Shown here one piece after another: positions 7,044 through 16,369 of a DNA stretch of 64,000 nucleotides. The position numbers were made by a program, and so were the translations under genes. The notes below the pieces were generated by a model. The model had not been told where the DNA came from. It made no database searches and saw nothing but the letters and a program-made list of their open reading frames with translations. Numbering within the stretch: position 1 is the first letter of the stretch; every line of letters starts with the position of its first letter. The DNA is from Pseudonocardia autotrophica (GTDB taxonomy: Bacteria; Actinomycetota; Actinomycetes; Mycobacteriales; Pseudonocardiaceae), in the NCBI RefSeq assembly GCF_000717175.1, contig NZ_JNYD01000001.1, positions 62,001 to 126,000 on the forward strand. Reading direction: 5' to 3'.

Positions 7044-9809
7044 TCACGACCACGGGGCGAACACCGACCTTCCCTCCGGCACGGTGCCGGACAGCTCCGG
7101 GCAGTGCCGCCGGATCACGTCCGCCATGCCGCCCCGCTCCACCCAGTCCAGGCCGAGCTCGGTGTAGATCTCCGGCCGGTAGTCCACCGTGAGGAACCGG
7201 TCGCTCTGGAGCCGTCGGGACGCCATGAGGAGGAAGATGCGGAACGCCGTGTCGCTGAAGCCGAAGCCGGCCGGGGGCTGCTCGGCCAGCAGCCCGACGA
7301 CGGTGTCCACCCGGTCCACCTCGCCGTACAGCTCGGCGAGCGTGGCCCGGGTCGACGGGTCGTCCGTCAGCTCGGCGAAGCTGCGCACCGGAGGCATGTG
7401 CAGGGCGGCGCGGAACTCGTTGTACCGGGGAACCCCGCGGGTCCGGGTGCGGAGGATGTCGACCACCGCGAGATCCACCATCTCCCCGTCCCGCTCGAAC
7501 GCCCGCAGCGCGTTCGGGAAGTTGTGCAGGGAGACCGCCCCCGGGCTCGCCTTGCCGAAGGAGAACACCGCGTCCGGCAGCCCGATCCGGCGGTGCATCT
7601 TCTCGGCGCCGAGCCCGTGGATGTCCAGGAACTCCGCACGTTCCCGCTCCCGGCCGGACGCGTGGTCGAGGAACACGTAGTCGTCCGGGATGAGGGGATG
7701 CATGCGGTAGACGGTGACGAACTCCTCCGTGAGCGCGAACGGCACCCCGTCGTGCCCGGGCGACGAGCCGGGGATGCCGTGGACCGCACGGGGATCGAGC
7801 AGCCGCAGTCCGAACCGGGTGAGCAGATGGCTCTGCGCGCCCCGCCAGTTCACGTTCAGCGCCTGGTCGATCACCTCGGTCGCGAGGATGGCCGGGGTCC
7901 ACTCCACGGTGTGGATCTTCGCGATGAGTGCGGACACCACCAGGCGGGCGGTCTGGTACGTGCGCTCGGGCCCGAGGCCGGGGTACTCCTGTTCGAGCGC
8001 ATCGCACACGGCGTTGTGCTCACGGGCGAAGAGCGTCTGCACGATGCTGAGCCCGAGCCACCAACTGTCCGAGAAGCCGGTCAGCGGGAGGCCGCGATCG
8101 AGCGGCAGGTGACCCCCGTCGAGGACCAGGCGCGCACCCCGGCCCTTGTCCTCCCGCAGCTCGCGGGCGCGCTCCTCGTCCGCGCCGTAGACCTCCGAGC
8201 CGTCCCACCAGTGCGAGGTCGCGTTGATCCCGGCGTCCGCGTCCCGGGCGATCAGCATCTCGCGATCGGGCGGGCCGTCACCGGGGCGGTTCCGCCACGG
8301 CCGGCCGGGAGGGAGGGGAAGCCTGATCGGGTCGTCCGCGAGGGGCCTGCGCCGGTGGTTGACCCAGTCGTGGACCTGGAACTGGATCCACGCGGCGGCG
8401 AGGACGTTCAGCGACGGTGCGGGGATGAAGCGTCCGCGCGTCATCAGCCGGTCGGCCACCGAGATCGGGTCGGGCGATCCGAGCACCGTCGGCCCGTTCG
8501 CCATGTTCCGGCCGAACACCGTGCCCACCGAACCCATCGCGGGCTCGGACAGGTCGTTGTCCCGCCCGGTGTAGGTCCGCCCCGTACGGGCCTCCGCGGA
8601 CGGGGTCGCCGGCGACCGCACCTCCACCGAGTCCGGCCGCGCCGGATCGATCAGGTTGTGCTGCCGCAGCCGCCGCCGCATGAGGGAGAGGTTCAGCAGC
8701 GCGAGCGGCGTCGGAAGCGCGTGCCACGGACGGACCCGGTCCACCACGCGGAACACCGTGCCCGCCGCCGCGGCGGCGAGGGCCTGCCTGCGGGGCTCGT
8801 CCTCGGGGTACCGCTCCGCCGAGCGACAGGCGCTGCTCGCCTCGTACGCCGCCCGGCGAGCCCGGTTGAGGTTCCCGAGGGGCCGGAAGTCGTCCGTGGT
8901 GTTCCACGGGTTGAAGGCGAGACGTTCGACGCGGTGCTCGGCGAGCACCGACTCCGCGCTCGCGCACTCCCGCTGCGGCAGCACGAGCCGGGCGACCGGT
9001 TCCCACGGTGCGTCCCAGCGCTTCGCCGTGTCCTCGACCGGGGTCCGTCGCTCCGAGACGAACCGCTGCACCTCGAACGCGAACACCACCTCGCCGGCGC
9101 TCAGCCGCCGGGCGAGGTCTCCTCGCAGCCGGCTCGCACCGTCGACCTTCGCCGCAGCGGGGGTGACGAGCGGTCGGAGCCGGTACCGGACCGGGCCGGC
9201 GGTGCCCCAGAGGATTGCCCCGCGCGACCAGTACGTCTCCTCCGCGAGGCTGTCCACCGTTCTGGCCGATCTCGCGAGGTTCCGCACGATGCGCAGCGTC
9301 GCCCGCGGCCCGACCCGCAGCGGCAGCCTCGTGAGGAGCCCGACGAGCCTCCCGGCCCGCGAGGTCCGGCCGGCCGTCGCGACGGCCATCGCCACGAACT
9401 CGCGCGCGTTCGCCGCCGGCGAGACCTCGAAGTTGGTCATGAGCAGGTCGTGGCTCACCCCGTCCGCGTGCACCCGTACGGCCAGGCCGTACAGATCCGG
9501 TTCGGTGTCGGGGCGCGGCATCCCGCTCGCGGCGGAGAGCCGCACCGTGACCGGCAGCGTGGCGCCCGGGACGAAGCAGCCCTGCCGGAGGTCGGGGCCG
9601 AGAGCCGGCCCGACCTCCAGGCGGGCGTCCTCGACACCCAGCAGCGGGCGGGCGTGGAAGGCCCGGCGGACCGACCGGAGGCCGGCCCGCCGCCTGTTCC
9701 GCTCCTGGACCCGCATGATCTCCCGGGCCATCGCCTCGAAGATCGGGATCTCGGCCGCCGGGGAGCCACCGTCGTACCGTTCGTACCGGCTCGTTCTCGT
9801 GACGTCCAT
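7044..9809 (-). CDS. Catalase-like/cyclooxygenase-like haem peroxidase fusion
   Basis: 921 residues from an ATG with GGAAGGA upstream. Residues 1-390 are a catalase-related domain (FHARPLLGVEDA with His52, LYGLAVRVHADG, MTNFEVSPAANAREF, RPLGNLNRARRAAY), the fold of allene oxide synthases. Residues about 420-921 are an alpha-dioxygenase/cyclooxygenase-type peroxidase: distal His480 in QFQVHDW, SHWWDGSEVYG, AREHNAVCDAL, and VYRMHPLIPD, where Tyr701 and His704 match the radical-forming Tyr and proximal His of COX. The fusion implies fatty-acid dioxygenation followed by hydroperoxide conversion, as in the coral lipoxygenase-AOS fusion but with a different first enzyme. No signal peptide is seen. 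The putative promoter is 230 bp upstream. Confidence 0.88.
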   Translation of the reverse strand: MDVTRTSRYERYDGGSPAAEIPIFEAMAREIMRVQERNRRRAGLRSVRRAFHARPLLGVEDARLEVGPALGPDLRQGCFVPGATLPVTVRLSAASGMPRPDTEPDLYGLAVRVHADGVSHDLLMTNFEVSPAANAREFVAMAVATAGRTSRAGRLVGLLTRLPLRVGPRATLRIVRNLARSARTVDSLAEETYWSRGAILWGTAGPVRYRLRPLVTPAAAKVDGASRLRGDLARRLSAGEVVFAFEVQRFVSERRTPVEDTAKRWDAPWEPVARLVLPQRECASAESVLAEHRVERLAFNPWNTTDDFRPLGNLNRARRAAYEASSACRSAERYPEDEPRRQALAAAAAGTVFRVVDRVRPWHALPTPLALLNLSLMRRRLRQHNLIDPARPDSVEVRSPATPSAEARTGRTYTGRDNDLSEPAMGSVGTVFGRNMANGPTVLGSPDPISVADRLMTRGRFIPAPSLNVLAAAWIQFQVHDWVNHRRRPLADDPIRLPLPPGRPWRNRPGDGPPDREMLIARDADAGINATSHWWDGSEVYGADEERARELREDKGRGARLVLDGGHLPLDRGLPLTGFSDSWWLGLSIVQTLFAREHNAVCDALEQEYPGLGPERTYQTARLVVSALIAKIHTVEWTPAILATEVIDQALNVNWRGAQSHLLTRFGLRLLDPRAVHGIPGSSPGHDGVPFALTEEFVTVYRMHPLIPDDYVFLDHASGRERERAEFLDIHGLGAEKMHRRIGLPDAVFSFGKASPGAVSLHNFPNALRAFERDGEMVDLAVVDILRTRTRGVPRYNEFRAALHMPPVRSFAELTDDPSTRATLAELYGEVDRVDTVVGLLAEQPPAGFGFSDTAFRIFLLMASRRLQSDRFLTVDYRPEIYTELGLDWVERGGMADVIRRHCPELSGTVPEGRSVFAPWS

Positions 9810-10032
9810 GTCGCGGTCCTTCCGGTCGGAGCCCGTCTCCCGGTGGGAGGCGAACCCGTTTTCGCCTGATACCGGTCGGTGACGTCGAGCTTCCGGAGCA
9901 CCGCGGTGGGGCGGCCGCCGCGACCGCGGCGCACGGACCGACGAGGTGACCCGCTCGGGCGTGGGTCGTCGGCCCGTCATCGCCGGTGCAGCGCGTGCGC
10001 ATGGTTTCGGGATCCGTCGAGCCGCCGCAGGT

Positions 10033-10101
10033 GGCCCGGCGCACAACGCTAGCCCCGGCGACGGGCGATGACCGTACGTACATCTGCCTACGCCGGTCGG
10101 A
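10033..10101 (-). promoter_or_regulatory. Promoter-like element, copy 2 of 2
   Basis: Partner of 5304-5372. It keeps the GTACGTAC core, GGTCAT (10068-10073) and a TAGCGT -10 box (10046-10051) at the same 16-bp spacing. It would start a transcript about 230 nt before the fusion-enzyme ATG. The long leader holds no gene I can support. Confidence 0.55.
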
Positions 10102-10170
10102 CGTGTCGTGCCGTGCCCGTCGGGCGCCCCCTCCCGAGCGGAGCTCGGCGCCCGGCCTGCTCTGCCCCGG

Positions 10171-11232
10171 TCAGCCCAGGAACTCCTCCGCCCCCAGGTC
10201 CAGGGCGTGGGTGAGGTGCCGCTCGGCCATCGTCGCGAACATCCGCCGGCCGCGGTCGTCCACGCCGACGAGCATCGACGCCCCGATCGTCATGCCGACG
10301 CCGCAGAGGGTGGCCCGGCGGTGGTCCTCGCGCAGCCGTGCGAGCGGGTAGTCCCGCACCCCGTGGGCGTTGAGCGCGCGGTGGTAGCCGGCCAGCAGGG
10401 CGTCCTCGTGGGCGCGCCGGTCGGCGACGGTGAGGCTCGCGCCGAGCAGGTAGGCCACGTCGCTGGCCGCACTCGCCTGCCCCACCGTCTGCCAGTCGAC
10501 GACCACCGGCCTCCCGGCGCCGAACAGGACGTTGTCGACGCGCAGGTCCCCGTGGGCGAGGCAGCGCGGGGCGGTGTCCCGTTCGGCCCAGGCCGGCAGG
10601 GCCTCGACGAAGCGGGCACCGAGCTCCGCGCCGCCCGCCGGCAGGTCCGGGCCGTACTCGGCCTGGAAGCCGGGCCACAACCGGGTGAGCAGCGCACCCG
10701 TCGCCTCCCGCTCGGGGTGGGGGCGGCGCAGCCAGTCCTCGGCGTCGAGCCGCGGGTCGGCCCAGTACGCCGCGTGCAGCCGGGCCGCCTCGGCCAGCAC
10801 CGCGGCCGCCTCGTCCGGTGTGCAGCCGGTGAGCTGGTCGCCCTGCCGCGCCGGGGCCAGGTCGTCGAGCAGCAGCGTGAAGTCGCCGGTCGCCTCGTCG
10901 TACGAGGCGAGCCGGCAGGCCGGCAGCCGCAGCCCGGCGCCCGCGGCGAGGCGCTGGTAGAAGCGCACCTCGCGCCGGTACTCCCCGCCGGCGCGGCCGC
11001 GCTCGCGGCTCTTCGGGTCGGGCGACGGGAACTTCCCGACGACCGTCGCCGGTCCGGCGCCGGGCGTGTCCCAGGTGAGATGGAACCGGACGCTCTGCCC
11101 GACCAGGCCGGTCCCGATCCGTTCCGCCCGCACGGTGGTGACCCCGGCCGGGCCGCCGAGCGCGCCCGTCAGCCACTCGGGCGTGACGGCCGCGGGATCG
11201 GCGACGGGGGCGGGCAGCTCCGCGGTGCTCAC
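10171..11232 (-). CDS. Aminoglycoside phosphotransferase-like kinase (APH family)
   Basis: 353 residues starting at a GTG whose GTGA overlaps the stop of the upstream gene, so the two are translationally coupled. The C-lobe carries the catalytic loop CLAHGDLRVDNVLF and the metal-binding VVDWQTV, both typical of active APH/choline-kinase folds. The N-lobe has VVGKFPSPD, whose Lys is the probable ATP-binding residue. In actinomycete catabolic loci such phosphotransferase-family proteins are common and rarely give antibiotic resistance. A small-molecule hydroxyl is the likely substrate. It ends near the promoter region of the fusion-enzyme gene. Confidence 0.82.
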   Translation of the reverse strand: MSTAELPAPVADPAAVTPEWLTGALGGPAGVTTVRAERIGTGLVGQSVRFHLTWDTPGAGPATVVGKFPSPDPKSRERGRAGGEYRREVRFYQRLAAGAGLRLPACRLASYDEATGDFTLLLDDLAPARQGDQLTGCTPDEAAAVLAEAARLHAAYWADPRLDAEDWLRRPHPEREATGALLTRLWPGFQAEYGPDLPAGGAELGARFVEALPAWAERDTAPRCLAHGDLRVDNVLFGAGRPVVVDWQTVGQASAASDVAYLLGASLTVADRRAHEDALLAGYHRALNAHGVRDYPLARLREDHRRATLCGVGMTIGASMLVGVDDRGRRMFATMAERHLTHALDLGAEEFLG

Positions 11233-12338
11233 CGCGCGGCCGGCGCGTCGAAGGTGCCGGTGAAGCCCGACGGCCGGTGCGGCCCGATGGCGAGGTGCTC
11301 GAACACCCCGATCCCGCTGCGGCCGTCGCTCTCCACCCGGACCAGCTGCTGGACGTGCACGTTCTCCGGCGCGGCCGGGTCGAGGTCGGCGGTGCGCCAC
11401 TCGGAGCCGCCGGTCTCCTGCTCGCCGTGCCACACGCCGTGGGCCCAGGCGGGGTGGAAGTAGCCGATGCCGCGCATCCGGAAGGTGAGCAGCGGGGTGA
11501 CGCGGGTGGTCCGCTCCTTGCCGTCCCAGCCCGCGGTCCGCAGCGTCGCGGCCCGGGCGAGCCGGGCGCCGGGCTCCCACTCGATCTCGACGTCGGCGGT
11601 CCGGGCGTGCTCGAGCGGGGTCGACTCGTCGGCCCCGGGCAGCAGCGGCACCACGCAGGCGCTCTCGTAGACGTGCCGGCCCTCGGCGTCGTCGACCAGC
11701 GCGAGGTGGGTGCAGTGGTCGTCGAAGTGCAGCGGCGCCCATACCCAGAAGAACTGCGGCGGCTCGGTCGGCGGCGCCCCGCCGGCCGGCTCGCCGACCG
11801 CCCGTACGCCCCACGACCGGTCGCGCGTCCCGGGCGCGCCGGTGCAGGTCAGCTCGGCGTCACCGCTGCGGTACCGGCCCTCCCACGTGCCCCACTGGGT
11901 CAGCCGGGTGTAGTCCATCGTCGGGGTCACCCCGGTGTGCCGGATGATCCGCGGCTCCTCGACGGCGGGCGTGCGGGCCCGGAACTCGAGGTCGGCGGCG
12001 AGCGCCTGGTCGGGGGCGTCGACGCGCACCCGCAGCACACGCAGGGGCTCGACCACCTCGACCGTGATCGGTCCGACCGCCGTCGCCGCGGCCCGGTCGA
12101 GCGGGGCGCGCGCCGACGAGTGCACCGAGCGCTGCACCCCGTCGTGGAGCACGCTGAACGACGCGTCGACCACCCGCCGGTTCGGGTAGAGGCCGAGCGC
12201 GAGGGCGAAGAAGAAGCCGCCGTCGGGGTCGTAGCCGTTGAAGAAGTACCGGTCGTAGTAGTTCCGGTCGCCCGTGCCGGGGACCGCGACCGGCTCGGCC
12301 GTCTGGTGGAGCGGGTAGTCGTCGAACGTCGTGATCAC
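11229..12338 (-). CDS. Lipocalin/CrtC-like protein (DUF7064/7065-like)
   Basis: 369 residues from a GTG preceded by GGGAAGG. It is beta-rich with repeated aromatic patches (FFFALALGLYPNRR, MDYTRLTQWGTWEGRY, FFWVWAPLHFDDH, RGIGYFHPAWAHGVWHGE). This resembles the AttH/hydroxyneurosporene-synthase-like double-lipocalin fold. Relatives sit in steroid, terpenoid and acyl-CoA catabolic clusters, but no reaction is established for this type. It is the first gene of a two-gene operon with the phosphotransferase and divergent from a P450, which suggests a shared hydrophobic substrate. Confidence 0.6.
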   Translation of the reverse strand: MITTFDDYPLHQTAEPVAVPGTGDRNYYDRYFFNGYDPDGGFFFALALGLYPNRRVVDASFSVLHDGVQRSVHSSARAPLDRAAATAVGPITVEVVEPLRVLRVRVDAPDQALAADLEFRARTPAVEEPRIIRHTGVTPTMDYTRLTQWGTWEGRYRSGDAELTCTGAPGTRDRSWGVRAVGEPAGGAPPTEPPQFFWVWAPLHFDDHCTHLALVDDAEGRHVYESACVVPLLPGADESTPLEHARTADVEIEWEPGARLARAATLRTAGWDGKERTTRVTPLLTFRMRGIGYFHPAWAHGVWHGEQETGGSEWRTADLDPAAPENVHVQQLVRVESDGRSGIGVFEHLAIGPHRPSGFTGTFDAPAAR

Positions 12339-12468
12339 GCGGACCGCCTTCCCACGCCGCCCCGTCGCGGCGTGCCCGACCCGGACGCTACGAGCCGGGC
12401 GCGGCGCGGTCAAACACCTGCATCAAAGAGCCTTCTCCCGGCGCGCCCGGCCGGATACCGTCGATCAC

Positions 12469-13668
12469 GTGCCGACGACGTCACCCCTCGTGGACCTGCT
12501 CGATCCCGCCGCGTTCGCCGGCGGCCACCCGCACGGGCAGTACCGCTGGCTGCGCGAGCACGACCCGGTCCACCGCCACGCCGAGCCGGACGGTCCGGGC
12601 TTCTGGGCGCTGACCCGGCACGCCGACGTCCGGGCGGTGGGCCGGGACGCCGAGGCGTTCTCCTCCGAGCCGACGATCATGATCGCGGACCCGCTCGAGC
12701 CGGGCGACGGCGTGCACAAGATGATGCTGATGGCCGACGGCGCCGACCACACCCGGCTGCGGCGGATCGCCGCACGGGACTTCGTGCCGCGGGCCGCCCG
12801 CCTGCTGCGGCCCCGGATCCGCGAGCTCGCCCGGGAGATCGTCGGCGCGGTCGAGGGGCGCGGCGAGTGCGACCTGGTCACCGACCTCGCCGGGCTGATG
12901 CCGTCGTACGTGATCGCCGAGCTGCTGGACATCCCGCACGCCGAGGGCGTCGCGCTCTACGACCTCACCGAGGCGATCCACGCGAGCCCGGACGAGGAGC
13001 GGGCCGGCCCGACCGGTGCCGAGGCCGTCGAGCAGATGTTCGCGCACGCCCACGCGTTGTGGGAGCGCAAGCGCGCGCACCCCGGGGACGACCTGGCGAG
13101 CCGGATCGTGCACGCCTCGGCCGGGGACCGCCCGCTCGACGAGCTGGACTTCGCCCTGTACTTCCTGCTGCTGATCGACGCGGGCGGGGACACCACCCGC
13201 AACCTCGTGGCGGGCGGGATGGAGGCGCTGTTCGCGCACCCCGACCAGCTCGCCGAGCTGCGCGCCGACCCCGACGGGCTGCTGCCCACCGGCGTCGAGG
13301 AGCTGCTGCGCTGGGTGAGCCCGGTCGTCCACATGCGCCGGCGGGCCACCCGCGACACCGTGCTCGGCGGGCGGGAGATCGCGGCCGGCGACAAGGTCGT
13401 CCTGTACTACGGGGCCGCCAACCGGGACCCGGCCCGGTTCCCCGACCCGGAGCGGCTGGACCTGCGCCGCACCCCCAACGACCACCTCGCGTTCGGCGGC
13501 GGTCCGCACTTCTGCCTCGGCGCACACGTCGGCCGGATGGAGATCGACGCGATGCTCCGCGAGATCCTCGCGCTGCCCGGGCTCGAGCCGACGGGTCCCG
13601 TGGAGTGGCAGCGCTCGACCTTCATCACCGGGCCCCGCCGGATGCCGGTGCGGTTCCTCTCGGGCTGA
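12469..13668 (+). CDS. Cytochrome P450
   Basis: 399 residues from a GTG; no good ribosome-binding site precedes it, so translation may be leaderless. Complete class I P450 landmarks are present: I-helix oxygen motif DAGGDTTRN, K-helix EELLRW (ExxR), and the haem loop FGGGPHFCLGAH with ligand Cys349. The enzyme is soluble and needs a ferredoxin and reductase encoded elsewhere; the nearest ferredoxin is at 27302. It is divergent from the lipocalin-like/phosphotransferase operon with a 130-bp shared promoter. A strong terminator follows. The substrate is unknown. Confidence 0.92.
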   Translation: MPTTSPLVDLLDPAAFAGGHPHGQYRWLREHDPVHRHAEPDGPGFWALTRHADVRAVGRDAEAFSSEPTIMIADPLEPGDGVHKMMLMADGADHTRLRRIAARDFVPRAARLLRPRIRELAREIVGAVEGRGECDLVTDLAGLMPSYVIAELLDIPHAEGVALYDLTEAIHASPDEERAGPTGAEAVEQMFAHAHALWERKRAHPGDDLASRIVHASAGDRPLDELDFALYFLLLIDAGGDTTRNLVAGGMEALFAHPDQLAELRADPDGLLPTGVEELLRWVSPVVHMRRRATRDTVLGGREIAAGDKVVLYYGAANRDPARFPDPERLDLRRTPNDHLAFGGGPHFCLGAHVGRMEIDAMLREILALPGLEPTGPVEWQRSTFITGPRRMPVRFLSG

Positions 13669-13684
13669 CGCCGCCCGCACGCAG

Positions 13685-13726
13685 AGGCGCCGGCCGGTCG
13701 AAGGGCGTCTCGACCGACCGGCGCCT
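13685..13726 (+). terminator. Strong hairpin after the P450 gene
   Basis: Arms of 17 bp (13685-13701 and 13710-13726) pair with one mismatch around an 8-nt loop, 16 bp after the P450 stop. The rest of the gap to 13967 holds no gene I can support. Confidence 0.75.
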
Positions 13727-13967
13727 ACCTGGCTGCCTGGCGAGCATCTCGACGGACACCACCTCCTACCGGGGGCCGGCGGCCGGGGAGCGGCCGCAAC
13801 ACGACAAGGGTCGCCCCGGCGGGCCCGGCGGGGCACCGGCCCCGCGACGCCAAACCGCGGGCGGGGCCTGGGCCCGGCGGGACGGTGCGGGATCAGGGCC
13901 CGCGACCCGCGCATGATCCGCCCGCCCGGGGGTAGGCGAACCCGCTGCCGTGGTGAGGAGGCGCGTG

Positions 13968-15680
13968 ATGCCGTGCTGCCGTAGCGACCGGGCGTTGCGC
14001 CGGGAGAACGCGAACCTGCGGCGGCTGGTCGCCCTCTCCTCGGCCCTGACGGAGCTGCTCGACGAGGACGAGATCGTCGACCGCGCCATGGCCGCGGTTG
14101 CCGCGCTGACCTCCTGCAGCCCGGTCGCCACGCTGCTCGACGAGGGCCGCGGGGGTGCCCGCTCCCCGGACGGGCACCGCGTCGACCGGCCGGACCTGGC
14201 GGCGCGCCTGGCCGAGCTCGGCGACGCCGACGGCGACGTCGCCGCTCAGGCGGGTACCGGCTGGGCCAGGGCGTTCGCGTTGCGCGCCCTCGACGCCCAC
14301 GAGGGGCACCTCGTGGTCGCGTGCGACGACATGCCGCCCCGGGAGCACCTCGACGTGCTGCGGATGCTCGTGCAGCAGACGAACCTGGCGCTCGGCACCG
14401 CCCGGCTGCGCGGCCGCGAGCACGCCGCGGCCCGGGAGATGCGCCGGGCCAACGCGTCGTTGGCGGAGGCGAACGCCGGGCTCACCGCCGCCGTCACCGA
14501 CCTGCGGCGGCGGCGGGACGCCCAGGAGCGGCTGGCCGCCGCGGTCGCCGCGGAGTCGGGGGAGGCGGGCATCGCGGCCGAGGTCCATCGGCTGACCGGC
14601 CTGCCCGTGGCCGTCGAGGACGCCGTCGGCGGGCTGCGGGCCTGGGCCGGGCCGGGGCGTCCCGAGCAGCCCTGCCGGGCCGAGCGGCGGCGGCGCGCCG
14701 CCCTGCTCGACGCGGCCTGCCGCAGCCCCGCCCCGGTGCGCGACCGCGACCGTCTGGTGGCCGTGGCCCGGCCGCGCGACGAGGTGCTGGGCGTGCTCGC
14801 GCTCGTCGACCCCGGCTGCGACGCGGGGGAGTACGAGGCCTTCGTCCTGCAGCACGGCGCCCTCATGCTGACCGTCGAGCTCAGCCACCAGCGGAACCTG
14901 GTCGAGACCGAGCTGCGGCTGCGCCGCGACCTCGTCGACGACCTGCTCGCCGGCACCGACGACGCCGGCGCCCGGGCCCGGGCCGAAGCGCTCGGGCACG
15001 ACCTCACCGGCCCGCACCGGGTGCTGGTGCTGCGCTGGCCGGCGCAGGAGGGCCTGGTCGGCGCCGTGGAGCAGGCCACCCGGGCCGCCCTCGGCGGGAC
15101 GGCCCTGCTCACCCGGCGTCCGGACGGCCTCGTCCTGGTGGCGCCCGAGCCCGAGGAGCCGAACGGGCGCTGCCCGTGGGAGGAGCTGCACCGGGCCGTG
15201 ACCGACCGGCTGCCCGCCGGCGCCGGCAGCGGCGCGGGCGCGATCGGCGTCGGCGCGGTCTGCCGCGACCCGGCCGGACTCGCCCGCTCCTTCCTGGAGG
15301 CGCAGCGGGCGCTCACCGTGCGCCTCGGCTCCGGCCGGCCCAGCGGGGTGACCCGGTACGAGGACCTCGGCATCTACCGCGTCCTCACCGTCGACGGCGA
15401 CGACGGCGAGGTCCGCGGGTACGTCCGGGAGTGGCTCGGTCCCCTCCTCGACTACGACTCGACGAACGGCGCCGAGCTGGTCCGCACCGTGTGGCAGTAC
15501 CTCGAGCAGGGCGGCAACTACGACGCCACCGCCCGCGCGCTCCTGATCCACCGCAGCACGCTGCGCTACCGGCTCCGGCGGATCAGGGAGATCAGCGGGC
15601 TCGACCTGGGTGCCGTGGACACGCGGCTCAACCTGCACGTGGCCGCGCGGGCCTGGCACCTGCTCCACGGGGTCGTGTGA
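13968..15680 (+). CDS. PucR/CdaR-type regulator with GAF domain
   Basis: 570 residues from an ATG with GAGGAGG at 13955-13961. A short Cys/Arg-rich start and coiled coil lead into a GAF-like sensor (about 25-150), a second helical linker and GAF-like segment (about 170-300), a GGDEF-like PucR middle domain, and the C-terminal HTH_30 (QYLEQGGNYDATARALLIHRSTLRYRLRRI). These proteins usually activate catabolic genes in response to a small ligand. The neighbouring P450 or the membrane operon may be targets, but no operator is evident. It converges on the DUF6766-like gene with a 14-bp gap. Confidence 0.87.
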   Translation: MPCCRSDRALRRENANLRRLVALSSALTELLDEDEIVDRAMAAVAALTSCSPVATLLDEGRGGARSPDGHRVDRPDLAARLAELGDADGDVAAQAGTGWARAFALRALDAHEGHLVVACDDMPPREHLDVLRMLVQQTNLALGTARLRGREHAAAREMRRANASLAEANAGLTAAVTDLRRRRDAQERLAAAVAAESGEAGIAAEVHRLTGLPVAVEDAVGGLRAWAGPGRPEQPCRAERRRRAALLDAACRSPAPVRDRDRLVAVARPRDEVLGVLALVDPGCDAGEYEAFVLQHGALMLTVELSHQRNLVETELRLRRDLVDDLLAGTDDAGARARAEALGHDLTGPHRVLVLRWPAQEGLVGAVEQATRAALGGTALLTRRPDGLVLVAPEPEEPNGRCPWEELHRAVTDRLPAGAGSGAGAIGVGAVCRDPAGLARSFLEAQRALTVRLGSGRPSGVTRYEDLGIYRVLTVDGDDGEVRGYVREWLGPLLDYDSTNGAELVRTVWQYLEQGGNYDATARALLIHRSTLRYRLRRIREISGLDLGAVDTRLNLHVAARAWHLLHGVV

Positions 15681-15694
15681 GGGAGCGGGACCGC

Positions 15695-16369
15695 TCAGCC
15701 GGTGTCGGCGGTGGCGTCGTGCGGCGCGCCCACCGGTTTCGACTCCGGTGACCCGCGCTCGCGCAGGAAGACCGCCAGCACGGCGAACGACCCGACGGCG
15801 AGCAGCTCGGACTGCCAGTTCTGCAGCGTGCGGTTCCAGAAGTCCGGCTCGGCCAGGTAACCGGCCCAGGACACGCTGTCCTGGCGGTCCGCGAGCTGCT
15901 CGGCGTTGAACGCGGCCCACCCCGCGACGGTCTGCGCGGTCCACGAGGCCAGGAACACGAGCCCGACGACCAGGCCCAGCGAGCGCGAGTACACCCTGGT
16001 GCGCAGGCCACCCGCCGCGGCCGCCGGCGGCGAGTCGTCCCGGGCGTACCGGCCCACGGCCTGCTCCTGGTCGGACTCGCGGCCCGCCTCCCCGAGCGGC
16101 TTCGACTCCGGCGAGCCGCGCTGCAGCAGCCACACCGTCGCGATCGTGTAGAGGAAGAACTGCAGGTACTCGGACTGCCAGTTCTCGGCGACGTCCACCC
16201 CGAAGCTCGACGACGTCACGTACGTCCAGAAGCCGGGGTCCTCGCCGCCCGAGGTCAGCTGCTGCTGGGTGTAGTCCGCGTGGCCGGCGACGGCCTGCCC
16301 GCAGAGCACGAGCAGGAAGCCGAGGCCGAACGCGAGGCTCAGCGCGTTCTCCCGGAGGAAGCGCCTCAT
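15695..16369 (-). CDS. DUF6766-like four-segment membrane protein
   Basis: 224 residues built as two similar halves. Each half has a hydrophobic helix (LAFGLGFLLVLCGQAVAG; LGLVVGLVFLASWTAQTVAG), then a WxY/F and NWQSE(Y/L) segment, a second helix, and the signature RGSPESKP. The repeat RGSPESKP...RGSPESKP shows an internal duplication. This matches the DUF6766 family of actinobacterial and proteobacterial membrane proteins, whose role is unknown. Its ATG overlaps the stop of the 30-residue peptide gene by 4 bp, so it is the last of three coupled genes. Confidence 0.75.
   Translation of the reverse strand: MRRFLRENALSLAFGLGFLLVLCGQAVAGHADYTQQQLTSGGEDPGFWTYVTSSSFGVDVAENWQSEYLQFFLYTIATVWLLQRGSPESKPLGEAGRESDQEQAVGRYARDDSPPAAAAGGLRTRVYSRSLGLVVGLVFLASWTAQTVAGWAAFNAEQLADRQDSVSWAGYLAEPDFWNRTLQNWQSELLAVGSFAVLAVFLRERGSPESKPVGAPHDATADTG

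Noticed and set aside
10171..11232. Antibiotic (aminoglycoside) resistance gene
   Set aside because: It only shares the APH fold. It is coupled to a lipocalin-like catabolic gene and similar genes are common in actinomycete degradation loci.
13893..16133. A 746-codon minus-strand frame opposite the PucR-type gene
   Set aside because: The plus strand has GAF and HTH_30 motifs and a proper ribosome-binding site; the minus product is repetitive Gly/Arg/Ala.
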